Position numbers and translations under genes: made by a program
In this document: positions 18,924 to 28,507 of the stretch, piece by piece
How positions within the stretch are numbered: the first letter of the stretch is position 1
Layout of the letters: every line of letters begins with the position of its first letter
Assembly: GCF_016595155.1 (NCBI RefSeq)
Contig: NZ_JAENGP010000012.1
Location: 62,001 to 126,000, forward strand
Reading direction: 5' to 3'
DNA from: Advenella mandrilli
GTDB taxonomy: Bacteria; Pseudomonadota; Gammaproteobacteria; Burkholderiales; Burkholderiaceae_B
DNA length: 64,000 nucleotides
Notes under the pieces: generated by a model
Seen by the model: only the letters and a program-made list of their open reading frames with translations
Database searches by the model: none
What the model was told of the DNA's origin: nothing

Positions 18924-20255
18924 GTGAACGACAATGATTTATTTCAATCCCAGGCATTAAGTTCAGCGCCGCTGGCCGAGCGTTTGCGGCCGCGCACGCT
19001 GGATCAGGTGGTGGGGCAGTCGCATTTGCTGGCACCGGGCAAGCCTTTGCGGGTGGCCTTTGAATCTGGCCGACCGCATTCCATGATTTTCTGGGGGCCG
19101 CCGGGGGTGGGTAAAACCACGCTGGCACGCCTCATGAGCGACGGCTTTGATGCCCAGTTTATTGCTATTTCAGCCGTGTTGGGCGGGGTCAAAGATATTC
19201 GCGAGGCCGTTACCGCTGCGCAGGTGGCACAGGGGCAGGGCCGTAAAACCATTCTGTTTGTCGATGAAGTGCATCGTTTTAACAAGGCCCAGCAGGACGC
19301 TTTTTTGCCGTATGTGGAAAGCGGCCTGTTTACTTTTATTGGTGCCACCACCGAAAACCCTTCTTTTGAAATGAATTCGGCCTTGCTGTCCCGGGCCCGG
19401 GTGTATGTGCTTGAATCGCTGGGGCAGGAAGAGTTACTGGAACTGGTAAACCGGTCGCTGGAATTGGTGAACAGCGACCGGCCTGAACAACCGGTGCAGA
19501 TGGATGAAAAGGCCCGCACGCAGCTGGCGGCCTGGGCTGATGGCGATGCCCGCCGCCTGATTAATGCGGTAGAGGTGGTGCTGGATTCGGCCATTTCCTC
19601 GGGCCGCGACCTGGTGGACAGTGCCTGGCTGGAAGTGGCCCTGTCACAAAACCTGCGCCGCTTCGACAAGGGGGGCGATGCCTTCTACGACCAGATTTCC
19701 GCCCTGCATAAATCGGTACGCGGTTCCGACCCCGATGCCGCCCTGTATTGGTTTACCCGCATGCTGGATGGCGGGGCCGATGCCAAATATCTGTCGCGCC
19801 GTATTGTGCGCATGGCCTGGGAAGACATCGGCCTGGCCGACCCCCGCGCCATGCAAATTGCCAATGACGCGGCCGCCACCTACGAGCGGCTGGGTTCACC
19901 CGAAGGGGAATTGGCCTTGGCGCAGGCGGTTATTTACCTGGCCGTGGCAGCTAAAAGTAACGCCGGTTATATGGCCTACAACCAGGCCCGTGCTTTTATT
20001 AAACAGGACAAAAGCCGCGAAGTGCCGCCCCATCTTCGCAATGCGCCCACTAAATTAATGAAAGAACTGGGCCATGGCCACGCCTACCGCTATGCCCACG
20101 ACGAGCCTCATGGCTATGCCGCCGGTGAAAACTACTTCCCCGAAGGCATGCGCAAACCCGGCTGGTACCGGCCCGTGCCCAGGGGGCTGGAAAGCAAAAT
20201 TGCTGAAAAGATGGCGTTTTTGAAGGGGTTGGATGAGGAAGTTTGGAAGAAGTAA
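18924..20255 (+). CDS. rarA: Replication-associated recombination protein A (RarA/MgsA)
   Basis: A 443-residue AAA+ ATPase with a GTG start. Walker A GPPGVGKTTLA is near residue 58, Walker B ILFVDEVHRFNKAQQD near 112, and sensor 1 IGATTENPSFEMNSALLSR near 135. The C-terminal tetramerisation domain contains AYNQARAFIKQDKSREVPPH. RarA acts at stalled replication forks with SSB. The MNDNDLFQSQ opening fits the family, so the GTG is accepted. It lies between lolA and serS. Confidence 0.93.
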   Translation: MNDNDLFQSQALSSAPLAERLRPRTLDQVVGQSHLLAPGKPLRVAFESGRPHSMIFWGPPGVGKTTLARLMSDGFDAQFIAISAVLGGVKDIREAVTAAQVAQGQGRKTILFVDEVHRFNKAQQDAFLPYVESGLFTFIGATTENPSFEMNSALLSRARVYVLESLGQEELLELVNRSLELVNSDRPEQPVQMDEKARTQLAAWADGDARRLINAVEVVLDSAISSGRDLVDSAWLEVALSQNLRRFDKGGDAFYDQISALHKSVRGSDPDAALYWFTRMLDGGADAKYLSRRIVRMAWEDIGLADPRAMQIANDAAATYERLGSPEGELALAQAVIYLAVAAKSNAGYMAYNQARAFIKQDKSREVPPHLRNAPTKLMKELGHGHAYRYAHDEPHGYAAGENYFPEGMRKPGWYRPVPRGLESKIAEKMAFLKGLDEEVWKK

Positions 20256-20287
20256 GTGGGGATTGCTTGTGTTGTGTGTTGCTCGTT

Positions 20288-20337
20288 AACCACCCCGTCA
20301 GGCTTCGCCTGCCACCCCTCCGCAGAGGGGAATTTTT
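20288..20337 (+). repeat. Dispersed repeat CCACCCCGTC family, copy 3
   Basis: AACCACCCCGTCAGGCTTCG, then CCTGCCACCCCTCC and GAGGGGAATTTTT. It lies between the convergent rarA and hipA genes, where its GGC/GCC and CCCTC/GAGGG stems plus T run could serve as a terminator. Confidence 0.7.
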
Positions 20338-20376
20338 CTGCTTCGTGGGAATGCCTAACTTTAAAGAGCAAGAATC

Positions 20377-21744
20377 TTAATTTTGTCTGCGCAATACGCT
20401 CTTAACCAAAGGATGGGCCAGAAAGTACTTTAAAAGCTTTTTTTTCTGGCTTTCAAACAATAGGCTGTTTTCAATCATGTCGGGCCAGGTTTTTACCGCA
20501 TCTTTAACACATTTGGATATTACCGCTGTTGCGGGTTTTTCGGGTATTTCAAGCGCTTCACAAAATACTCTTAAAACCATGGGTGATAATCGTAATTGCC
20601 GATGTGTACCGTTGGCTAGTTCTTTGGGGCCAAGTTGTGTTTCAAGGCTTTGGGGTAGCAGTCTAAGCCCGTGCCCATAACTGGGCGTGTAGATACAATG
20701 CGCCACAATGTCATAAGCTGGGGGGAGTTCAGGGGTTTTGCCATCGGGATACCAGACACCTATGTTTTTTAAATGCATGTCAGGATTACCCAGCATTTCA
20801 TTTACTGTGATTCGACGCAATAGTTCATGTACGGCTTCTGTACCCAGACTGGGGTAAGTGAGAAAGGCGGCAGCAATATCCAGATAAGAATGAGCGGAAG
20901 AATATTTGTTTTCTGGCATGATGCCCAGTATTTGGGCGAAATCTTCGCAGTGGATACGTTGGCCAATATTGCGATCGTAGCGGGGGACGGCAAGAAAGTT
21001 CGTATTGGCCTGGACATCACCTAATTCATAATGGTGTTGCACGGCAAGTTTATGCATGGGGGCCAGATAAGCATTGCAGGCGTTGACCCCTGCGGTGCTG
21101 GCAAGGCTAAGGGAAAGCGCCTCTGCCTCGGGAAGCAGCGGATAACTCATCACGGGTAGTTTGGCAATAATATGGGTATCCTGGTCTTTGGTTCGGGCGA
21201 TATATCGTTCACCTTTTTTAATCACACCCAATTTAGGCTGAAATCCGGAAAGCGACACACCATCTTCCAATGGTTCTGCCGTAATGCTCATTTCCAGAGC
21301 GTCTGCATCTTGTGTAACATAGTAGCCAAGTTCGGCACGGCTTAATTCAACCGGCAGGGCATATACGTTGCCGGGTAAATCTTTGCCGCAGGCCGCCAGA
21401 AGTTCAAAATGGTCATTGGACGCGCATTGCCGGGCACGTGCAAGCTGGTCTCTGAATACCCCTTCGGGTAATAAATTTTGGAAAAATGCGGGCAAGAGCC
21501 AACTTTGCCCGTCTTTTGAGAGCTTGCCGTTAAACAGGGTGCTTTGAAAATCACGCCACAGCAGGGCCTGGTCTTGTGGGGTATCTGCCAGCATGGAAAG
21601 CGAAAGGGTGGGTTGCTGGATGGTGTTAATGAATGCTTCGTCTGCGACAAAGCGGTTGATGGTTGCTGCATGCGCGGGTGCAAACTGGAATAGCACACCA
21701 ATACGTTGTTTGCCAAGATGGATTTCAAGCGCCTTTACATTCAT
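20377..21744 (-). CDS. hipA: HipA-like serine/threonine kinase toxin
   Basis: A 455-residue HipA-family kinase. The N-terminal couple domain ends before SLSGFQPKLGV (165-175), the Ser-containing activation motif. The catalytic loop is NPDMHLKN (320-327, catalytic Asp322), and the metal-binding Asp is in AYDIV (343-347). YDRNIGQRIHCEDFAQILG (256-274) is the usual HipA hinge. HipA toxins phosphorylate translation factors such as a tRNA synthetase and cause growth arrest or persistence. The gene overlaps the hipB stop by four bases (ATGA). All key residues are present, so it looks functional. Its target is unknown; serS lies nearby but on the other side. Confidence 0.9.
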   Translation of the reverse strand: MNVKALEIHLGKQRIGVLFQFAPAHAATINRFVADEAFINTIQQPTLSLSMLADTPQDQALLWRDFQSTLFNGKLSKDGQSWLLPAFFQNLLPEGVFRDQLARARQCASNDHFELLAACGKDLPGNVYALPVELSRAELGYYVTQDADALEMSITAEPLEDGVSLSGFQPKLGVIKKGERYIARTKDQDTHIIAKLPVMSYPLLPEAEALSLSLASTAGVNACNAYLAPMHKLAVQHHYELGDVQANTNFLAVPRYDRNIGQRIHCEDFAQILGIMPENKYSSAHSYLDIAAAFLTYPSLGTEAVHELLRRITVNEMLGNPDMHLKNIGVWYPDGKTPELPPAYDIVAHCIYTPSYGHGLRLLPQSLETQLGPKELANGTHRQLRLSPMVLRVFCEALEIPEKPATAVISKCVKDAVKTWPDMIENSLLFESQKKKLLKYFLAHPLVKSVLRRQN

Positions 21745-22058
21745 TTGAGTTGTTCCGTCTTGGCTCTTAAACGCTCAAGGGTGGCTTGTACGGTGCTGGT
21801 TACTTTTGGAGGGGTCGGGGTGGTGGTCGGGGTAAGGTTTATTCCCCTGGCGGCTTCTTTGGGAAGCAGGACAACATCCAGGCCCAGCCGGTCTGCTATC
21901 GCCAGCAGTGTGGTGAGCTTGTAGTCTTGTTTGCCACTTAATACATTAGTAAGCGTACGCCTTGTGATACCTGTGTCTTGTCTAACGGTTTCCTGTGTTA
22001 GCTTGAGCGCCTGAAGTTGCTTTCTGAGTGTTTGGGAAATACTGGAAAGGGTAGCCAT
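21741..22058 (-). CDS. hipB: HipB-like XRE antitoxin and autorepressor
   Basis: A 105-residue protein with an XRE helix-turn-helix at about residues 10-65 (LRKQLQALKLTQETVRQDTG, ITRRTLTNVLSGKQ, TTLLAIADRLGLDVVLLP). A Pro/Thr-rich tail follows and ends in a charged helix. In hipBA modules the antitoxin binds and inhibits HipA and represses the operon. It is upstream of hipA and overlaps it. Four matching boxes at 22068-22163 are its probable operators. Confidence 0.88.
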   Translation of the reverse strand: MATLSSISQTLRKQLQALKLTQETVRQDTGITRRTLTNVLSGKQDYKLTTLLAIADRLGLDVVLLPKEAARGINLTPTTTPTPPKVTSTVQATLERLRAKTEQLK

Positions 22059-22067
22059 GATGAGTAA

Positions 22068-22163
22068 TAAAGTAGTATTAATTATGTTTATCCTACTTTA
22101 ATATTTATTTTTAATCAATGGTTTGTATATTAAAGTAGTATTTATATTGTTTGTACTACTTTA
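22068..22163. promoter_or_regulatory. hipBA operator region with four boxes
   Basis: TAAAGTAGTA at 22068-22077, TCCTACTTTA at 22091-22100, TAAAGTAGTA at 22131-22140 and TACTACTTTA at 22154-22163. They form two inverted pairs, each with a 23-base offset between box starts. They begin ten bases from the hipB ATG in an AT-rich promoter region, as expected for cooperative HipB operators. Confidence 0.7.
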
Positions 22164-22245
22164 GTGGTGTTTTTTGGTTTGGCGTTTGTTCGTTTTTATG
22201 CTATGAACTGACCCATCCTGGTTCTGCGCCTGCGTGGAAATCAGG

Positions 22246-22295
22246 AACCACCCCGTCAGGCTTTGCCTGCCACCCCTCCGCAGAGGGGAATTTTT
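22246..22295 (+). repeat. Dispersed repeat CCACCCCGTC family, copy 4
   Basis: Differs from copy 3 by one base in the first stem loop (GGCTTTGCC for GGCTTCGCC). The shared tail TTCTGCTTCGTGG continues past both copies, so the duplicated block is longer than the core element. Confidence 0.7.
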
Positions 22296-22343
22296 CTGCT
22301 TCGTGGTAATGTCTGTGTACTTTCTCGTTCCCATGCTCATGTG

Positions 22344-22395
22344 TGAGCTGCCCCCAAAAAGTTGGACACCTCTTCAACTTTTTGGGGGCAGTTCA
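22344..22395. mobile_element. 52-bp miniature inverted-repeat element, copy 2
   Basis: TGAGCTGCCCCCAA at its left and TTGGGGGCAGTTCA at its right, around the same inner AAGTTGGACACCTCTTCAAC as copy 1. Length is again 52 bp. It is flanked by CGTTCCCATGCTC and ACGTGGTAACG, a decayed copy of the palindrome that surrounds copy 1. Confidence 0.65.
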
Positions 22396-22554
22396 TTCCT
22401 ACGTGGTAACGAAGATGGCGTCAATAGCGCTTGCCTGTGAATTTTCTGCGGGCTGGCAGAATGCCGTTTATAATGGTAGGCTTTGGTGCTCACGTGTAAT
22501 CATCAGACGTGAGGCAAAATCTTCCGGCTTTCTGCCGGCACCTCCCATACTTGA

Positions 22555-23922
<1,368 letters not shown>

Positions 23923-23927
23923 ATTTT

Positions 23928-23951
23928 CGTCCCCATGCCTGCGTGGGGACG
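23928..23951. repeat. Palindromic extragenic repeat after serS
   Basis: CGTCCCCATGCCTGCGTGGGGACG: outer arms CGTCCCCA and TGGGGACG, both perfect. It belongs to the GTTCCC..GGGAAC family. Confidence 0.55.
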
Positions 23952-24044
23952 GGAACGTAAAAATGCGCCGCGTGGGAACAGGAACGTCCTTGGTTAACGT
24001 TGATGATGAGAAAGGCGTGTAGTCCGGAATAAGTTTTGTATATC

Positions 24045-24078
24045 AAGGCCTTGTCTATTTTCAATTGGACAAGGCCTT
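24045..24078. terminator. Perfect 11-bp hairpin upstream of yaaA
   Basis: AAGGCCTTGTC, 12-base loop, GACAAGGCCTT. There is no T run, so it may be a Rho-assisted end for serS or a structure in the yaaA leader. Confidence 0.4.
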
Positions 24079-24190
24079 ATGTTTGGTTTAAATATAAGAC
24101 ATTGTCAGATATTTTTCCGTATTCAAATTTAATGGTCAGCCCGGGTGTAAAACATGCGGGCAGCATTTTTTATAAAAGTAGATTGAATTT

Positions 24191-24961
24191 ATGTTATTTG
24201 TTTTATCTCCTGCTAAAAAACTGGATTACGACACACCGCTGGCTATTCAAAAACATACCCAGCCTTTCTTCGTTCCGCAAGCGGCCGAACTTATTGAGAG
24301 TCTTAAAACCAAGTCGGCTGAAGATATTTCAGCCTTAATGAAGTTAAGCCCGGCACTGTCTGAATTGAACGTAAACCGTTACGCCGCCTGGACAACCACG
24401 TTTGATCAGCATAATTCACGCCAGGCCCTGTTTGCCTTTAATGGCGATGTGTATGAAGGTCTTGAGGCACAAACCCTGAATGAAAGCCAGGTTGACTGGG
24501 CACAGGAACATGTTGCTATCTTAAGTGGGCTGTATGGGGTGTTGCGGCCGCTGGATTTAATGCAGCCTTACCGTCTTGAAATGGGCACCCGGCTGGACAA
24601 TGCCAAGGGAAACAACCTGTATGCGTTCTGGGGCAGTCAGATTGCCGCCTACCTGAATGCGCGCTTGAAAAAACGGGAATCCAGGGTGGTGATTAACCTG
24701 GCTTCGGAAGAATATTTTAAATCTATTGACCGTAAAACATTGGATGCACGTGTGGTACAGTGCGTGTTCCAGGATTATAAAAATGGTGTTTACAAAATCA
24801 TTAGCTTCAATGCCAAGCGGGCACGTGGGCTGATGGTGCGTTTTGCCATAGAAACACAAGCACAAAAACCCGAAGACCTGCAGTTATTTGACAAGGAGGA
24901 TTACAGGTTTGACCCCGAGGCCTCTAGCCCGGACAAGCTTGTTTTTAGACGGAAACGATGA
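24191..24961 (+). CDS. yaaA: Peroxide stress protein YaaA (UPF0246)
   Basis: A 256-residue protein with the hallmark start MLFVLSPAKKLDYDTPL. AWTTTFDQHNSRQALFAFNG and SGLYGVLRPLDLMQPYRLEM follow in the middle, and VINLASEEYFKSI later. In E. coli YaaA lowers intracellular iron and Fenton damage during peroxide stress, and the fold binds DNA. The start agrees with the family, so no upstream extension is needed. The stop overlaps the next ATG by four bases. Confidence 0.93.
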   Translation: MLFVLSPAKKLDYDTPLAIQKHTQPFFVPQAAELIESLKTKSAEDISALMKLSPALSELNVNRYAAWTTTFDQHNSRQALFAFNGDVYEGLEAQTLNESQVDWAQEHVAILSGLYGVLRPLDLMQPYRLEMGTRLDNAKGNNLYAFWGSQIAAYLNARLKKRESRVVINLASEEYFKSIDRKTLDARVVQCVFQDYKNGVYKIISFNAKRARGLMVRFAIETQAQKPEDLQLFDKEDYRFDPEASSPDKLVFRRKR

Positions 24962-26193
24962 ATGCAAAAACAGGATTACGCATTTTTTTGATTTTTGCGA
25001 TAGGCTATTTTTTGTCGTATGTATATAGGGGCTTAAACATTGGGTTTGCCCCTTTTTTGACGGCAGAATTGGGGCTGTCGGCCGGTGATCTGGGTTTGTT
25101 AACCAGTGCTTATTTTATGAGTTTTGCCCTGGCCCAGTTGCCGGCGGGCCTGGCGCTGGATACTTACGGTGCCCGTAAAACCGAAGCCTGCCTGTTATTG
25201 CTGGCTGCCTTGGGTACGGTGGTTTATGGCATGTCCAGTGGCATGGTTGGCCTGTTTATGGGCCGGTTTTTAATTGGGATGGGGGTCTCGGTGTGTTTGG
25301 GTGCTGCCTTTATGGCACTGGCACAAAATTTTCCCATGTCCCGCCTGCCCATGCTTAATGGCGTGATGGTGGCCTTGGGTGGCATGGGTGGTGTGGTGGT
25401 GGGTACGCCCTTGGCGGCCTTGCTTCAGCATTATTTATGGCAAACCATTAGTATTGGTATGGCGGTGTGTACCTTGCTGATAGCCACTCTAATCTGGTTT
25501 GGCGTGGTGGAACCCAAGTCGCAGCGGGCCAGGGCCAAAGTGTCTTTTAGCCAGCAGATGGCAGGTACCAAACGCATTCTTTCCCACCGGGTATTCTGGC
25601 AGCTGGCGTCGCTGCCTTCGGTTTGCGGGGGCGCTTTTTATGCTGCCCAGTCTTTATGGGTGCGGCCTTATATGATTCAGGCGCAGGGCATGCTGCCCGA
25701 ACAGGCCGACCGGCTGGTTTCCCTGCTAGGCCTGACGATGGTGGCCGGCACGGCAGTGACCGGTTTGCTGGCTCGTAAACTGGAGCGGCTTGGCTTGAAT
25801 TTATTCCGTTTTGCTGGCTTGGGTATGCTGGTTTTCCTGTTTATCCAGCTGGGGGTGATTATGCAGTGGCCGATACCTCATGCGCTGTTATGGAGTGTTT
25901 ACGGGTTTTCAGCATCCTGTGGCATTTTGGCTTATTCCGTCATGGCGGAAGTGTTTCCGCAGCATGTAGTGGGGCGTGTGACGACGGCTTTCAATATGGT
26001 GTTTTTTGTGTGCATTTTTTCTATGCAAATGGGGATTGGCTATATTCTGGATGTTTGGCCGCAGCAAGAGGGTGTGTATCCGCCCCAGGCACACATTACG
26101 GCATGGGGAATCATGCTGGGCCTGCAATTGCTGGCAGCACTGTGGTATTTCTGGCCGTCAGCGCTTAAGGTGGATGCGGCAGAGTTTGCCTGA
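24958..26193 (+). CDS. MFS transporter
   Basis: A 411-residue major facilitator with about 12 membrane segments. The loop between segments 2 and 3 reads LALDTYGARKTEACLLLLAA, the usual DxxGxR/K cytosolic motif, and GRFLIGMGVSVCLGAAFMAL lies in segment 4. It overlaps yaaA by four bases, so it is co-transcribed. The substrate cannot be inferred; the NarK/GudP-like style allows organic anions or nucleosides. Confidence 0.85.
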   Translation: MNAKTGLRIFLIFAIGYFLSYVYRGLNIGFAPFLTAELGLSAGDLGLLTSAYFMSFALAQLPAGLALDTYGARKTEACLLLLAALGTVVYGMSSGMVGLFMGRFLIGMGVSVCLGAAFMALAQNFPMSRLPMLNGVMVALGGMGGVVVGTPLAALLQHYLWQTISIGMAVCTLLIATLIWFGVVEPKSQRARAKVSFSQQMAGTKRILSHRVFWQLASLPSVCGGAFYAAQSLWVRPYMIQAQGMLPEQADRLVSLLGLTMVAGTAVTGLLARKLERLGLNLFRFAGLGMLVFLFIQLGVIMQWPIPHALLWSVYGFSASCGILAYSVMAEVFPQHVVGRVTTAFNMVFFVCIFSMQMGIGYILDVWPQQEGVYPPQAHITAWGIMLGLQLLAALWYFWPSALKVDAAEFA

Positions 26194-26240
26194 ACCGCTT
26201 CGCTACCATGCAGGCACGGGAGCGGGGTGCGTGATTGTTA

Positions 26241-27365
26241 TCATTGCAAACGCCTCCTAACAAACAGGGTGGCGGTGCTTAGTGTGATTAAGGCGATCAG
26301 TGCAAGGGGCCAAAGATTGGCAAGCACATCTACTGCCGGCAGGGCCTTAAGAAAACTGCCTTCAACAATAATCAGGAAGTGGGTAAGTGGGATGGCTTGG
26401 GCCAGCCATTGCAGGAACACAGGCATGTTTTCTACCGGTGTGGAAAAACCCGACATTAAGACCGATGGTACGCCAATCGCGAAGGCGCCTAAAATGGCCT
26501 GTTGCTGTGTCATGCTGATGGCGGAAATCATCAGGCCAATGCCCACAACAGACAGGATGAAGAGTAATAAACTGGCCAACAAGAGCAGAAAAGAACCGTA
26601 AAACGGGATGCCAAACAGAAAGACACCGGCACCCGTCATAAACAGGCCAAGCAGGGTGCCAATGGCCAGCCCGGGCAGGGATTTGGCAATAATGATTTCA
26701 GACACAGAAGTGGGTGACACCAGTAACTGGTCGAAGGTACCCAATTCGCGCTCGCGGGCAATCGACAGGGAGGTAATCAGTAACGCGCTGAACAGCGCCA
26801 GGACACCGGTCAGGCCAGGCACGATGAACCAGCGGTAGATCAGGTTCGGGTTGAACCAATGGCGTACCGCGACGGGCGTGGGTGTTTGCGCGTCAGGCGT
26901 CATTTGTGCGCCGGTTTCTGCGGCAATGACCGAAAGATAAGCCAGCGTAATCTGGCCCGAGTTGCTGCGCCGGCCATCAATCACAACCTGGGCCGATGCG
27001 CTGCCTCCGGCGGCGATGGTGCGTGAAAAATCGGCCGGAATGGTCAGGGCGGCAATCACTTCTCCTTTGTTAATGAGCTGCTGCAAGGCTTGTCGGCTTT
27101 CAATATGATAAATACGCTTGATAAAATGGGCGCTGTCCAGCCGTTGCACCAGTTCATGCGAGGCGCGTCCGGCATCCTGGTTGTTGATGGCAATATTGAC
27201 ATTGCTCACTTCCAGGGTGGCCGCAAAGGCAAAAACCAGCAGCTGCAGCAGGGGCGGCACAAACACCACCATTCGGCTACGGGGGTCGCGCAGCACGCTA
27301 AGGATTTCTTTAATGAACTGTGCCCGCAAGCGTGTGAAAACAAGCGCGCCCGATTGTTGTGTCAT
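26241..27365 (-). CDS. ABC-2 type permease, second subunit (YbhR/YhhJ-like)
   Basis: 374 residues from MTQQSGALVFTRLRAQFIKE; an earlier ATG at 27467 lies within the upstream gene and is not used. One N-terminal membrane segment (VVFVPPLLQLLVFAFAAT), a large external domain, then five segments toward the C-terminus. SIARERELGTFDQLLVSP is the ABC2 motif. It starts two bases after the stop of the first permease. Together with the double ATPase it would form an exporter of drugs or similar compounds. Confidence 0.88.
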   Translation of the reverse strand: MTQQSGALVFTRLRAQFIKEILSVLRDPRSRMVVFVPPLLQLLVFAFAATLEVSNVNIAINNQDAGRASHELVQRLDSAHFIKRIYHIESRQALQQLINKGEVIAALTIPADFSRTIAAGGSASAQVVIDGRRSNSGQITLAYLSVIAAETGAQMTPDAQTPTPVAVRHWFNPNLIYRWFIVPGLTGVLALFSALLITSLSIARERELGTFDQLLVSPTSVSEIIIAKSLPGLAIGTLLGLFMTGAGVFLFGIPFYGSFLLLLASLLLFILSVVGIGLMISAISMTQQQAILGAFAIGVPSVLMSGFSTPVENMPVFLQWLAQAIPLTHFLIIVEGSFLKALPAVDVLANLWPLALIALITLSTATLFVRRRLQ

Positions 27366-27367
27366 GA

Positions 27368-28507
27368 TCAACCCTCCAGATTCTTGCGTGTGGCGCGTTT
27401 GGCCAGCACAAAAAACAAGGTGCCAATTGCGGCCATGGCCAGCAGGTTGGGGATGAAAACGGCCCAAATGTCACCCGCCAGGAACACGGTTTTAAGTGAT
27501 TCAACAAAATAGCGGGCCGGAATAAGCCAGGTGATGAGGCGGATGGGGGCGGGCATGGCATCTATTTCAAACAGAAAGCCCGAGAGCATGAAAGCCGGTA
27601 GAAAACCTGAAAACAGGGCAATTTGCGCTGCCAGGAATTGGTTGCGTGCCACAGAGGAAATGAGCAGCCCCTGGCCCAGGGCCGGAATCATGAAGACGGC
27701 CGAAAGCAGCATGAGAGCGCCAAATGAACCGCGCAAGGGCACGCCAAAAACGTAAATGGCCAAGATGGCCGCGGCCAGGGTAGACAGCATGCCCAGTACA
27801 AAATACGGCAGCAGTTTGCCAATCAGGATTTCCGCGACCGAGGCGGGGGTAGACATGACGGCTTCCATGGTGCCGCGCTCCCATTCCCGCGCCACCACCA
27901 GGGCGGTTAACATGGTGCCAATAATGGTCATGATGATGGCAATAGAGCCGGGAATTAAGGCACGGCGGCTTTCCAGCTCGGGGTTAAACCAGTAGCGGGG
28001 TTCAAGTGTCATGGCAATGGGAGGCGGGTTAATGCCTGCATCAGGCCGGTTGATCCACGATTGCACCACGCCGCGCGCGTAATTTTCAACATAATTGGCG
28101 GTATTGGGGTAAGAACCGTCGGTAATGATTTGCACCAGGGGTTCGCTGCCCTGCAAGGCCATGCGTTTTTCAAAATCCTGCGGGATGAGCACGTAACCCC
28201 GCAACGCGCCGGACACCAGCATGGGGGTTACTTCCTGGCGACTATGAACGAAGTGCGTGTCTAAATAGCCACTGGCAGAAAATGCGGCGGCCAGGGACTG
28301 GGCCGGGGCGCTTTGGGATTCCAGAACCACCCCGATACGTATGTTTTTGGCATCCAGCGACACGGCATAGGCAAACAGCAACAGCAGCACGAGCGGCAGC
28401 ACGAAAGCGATCAGCAGGGTGGACGGGTCACGCATTGCCTGCAGGCTTTCTTTGTGAATCAGTGCGCCCAGGCGTTGCAGGTTAAAGCGGGAGGTCATGT
28501 TCTTCAT
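27368..28507 (-). CDS. ABC-2 type permease, first subunit (YbhS-like)
   Basis: A 379-residue permease. An N-terminal membrane segment follows LGALIHKESLQAMRDPSTLL. A periplasmic domain comes next, then the ABC2 block VVAREWERGTMEAVMSTPAS and four to five further segments. The ATG overlaps the ATPase stop by four bases. It is paralogous to the next gene, so the exporter has a heterodimeric membrane part as in YbhFSR. Confidence 0.88.
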   Translation of the reverse strand: MKNMTSRFNLQRLGALIHKESLQAMRDPSTLLIAFVLPLVLLLLFAYAVSLDAKNIRIGVVLESQSAPAQSLAAAFSASGYLDTHFVHSRQEVTPMLVSGALRGYVLIPQDFEKRMALQGSEPLVQIITDGSYPNTANYVENYARGVVQSWINRPDAGINPPPIAMTLEPRYWFNPELESRRALIPGSIAIIMTIIGTMLTALVVAREWERGTMEAVMSTPASVAEILIGKLLPYFVLGMLSTLAAAILAIYVFGVPLRGSFGALMLLSAVFMIPALGQGLLISSVARNQFLAAQIALFSGFLPAFMLSGFLFEIDAMPAPIRLITWLIPARYFVESLKTVFLAGDIWAVFIPNLLAMAAIGTLFFVLAKRATRKNLEG

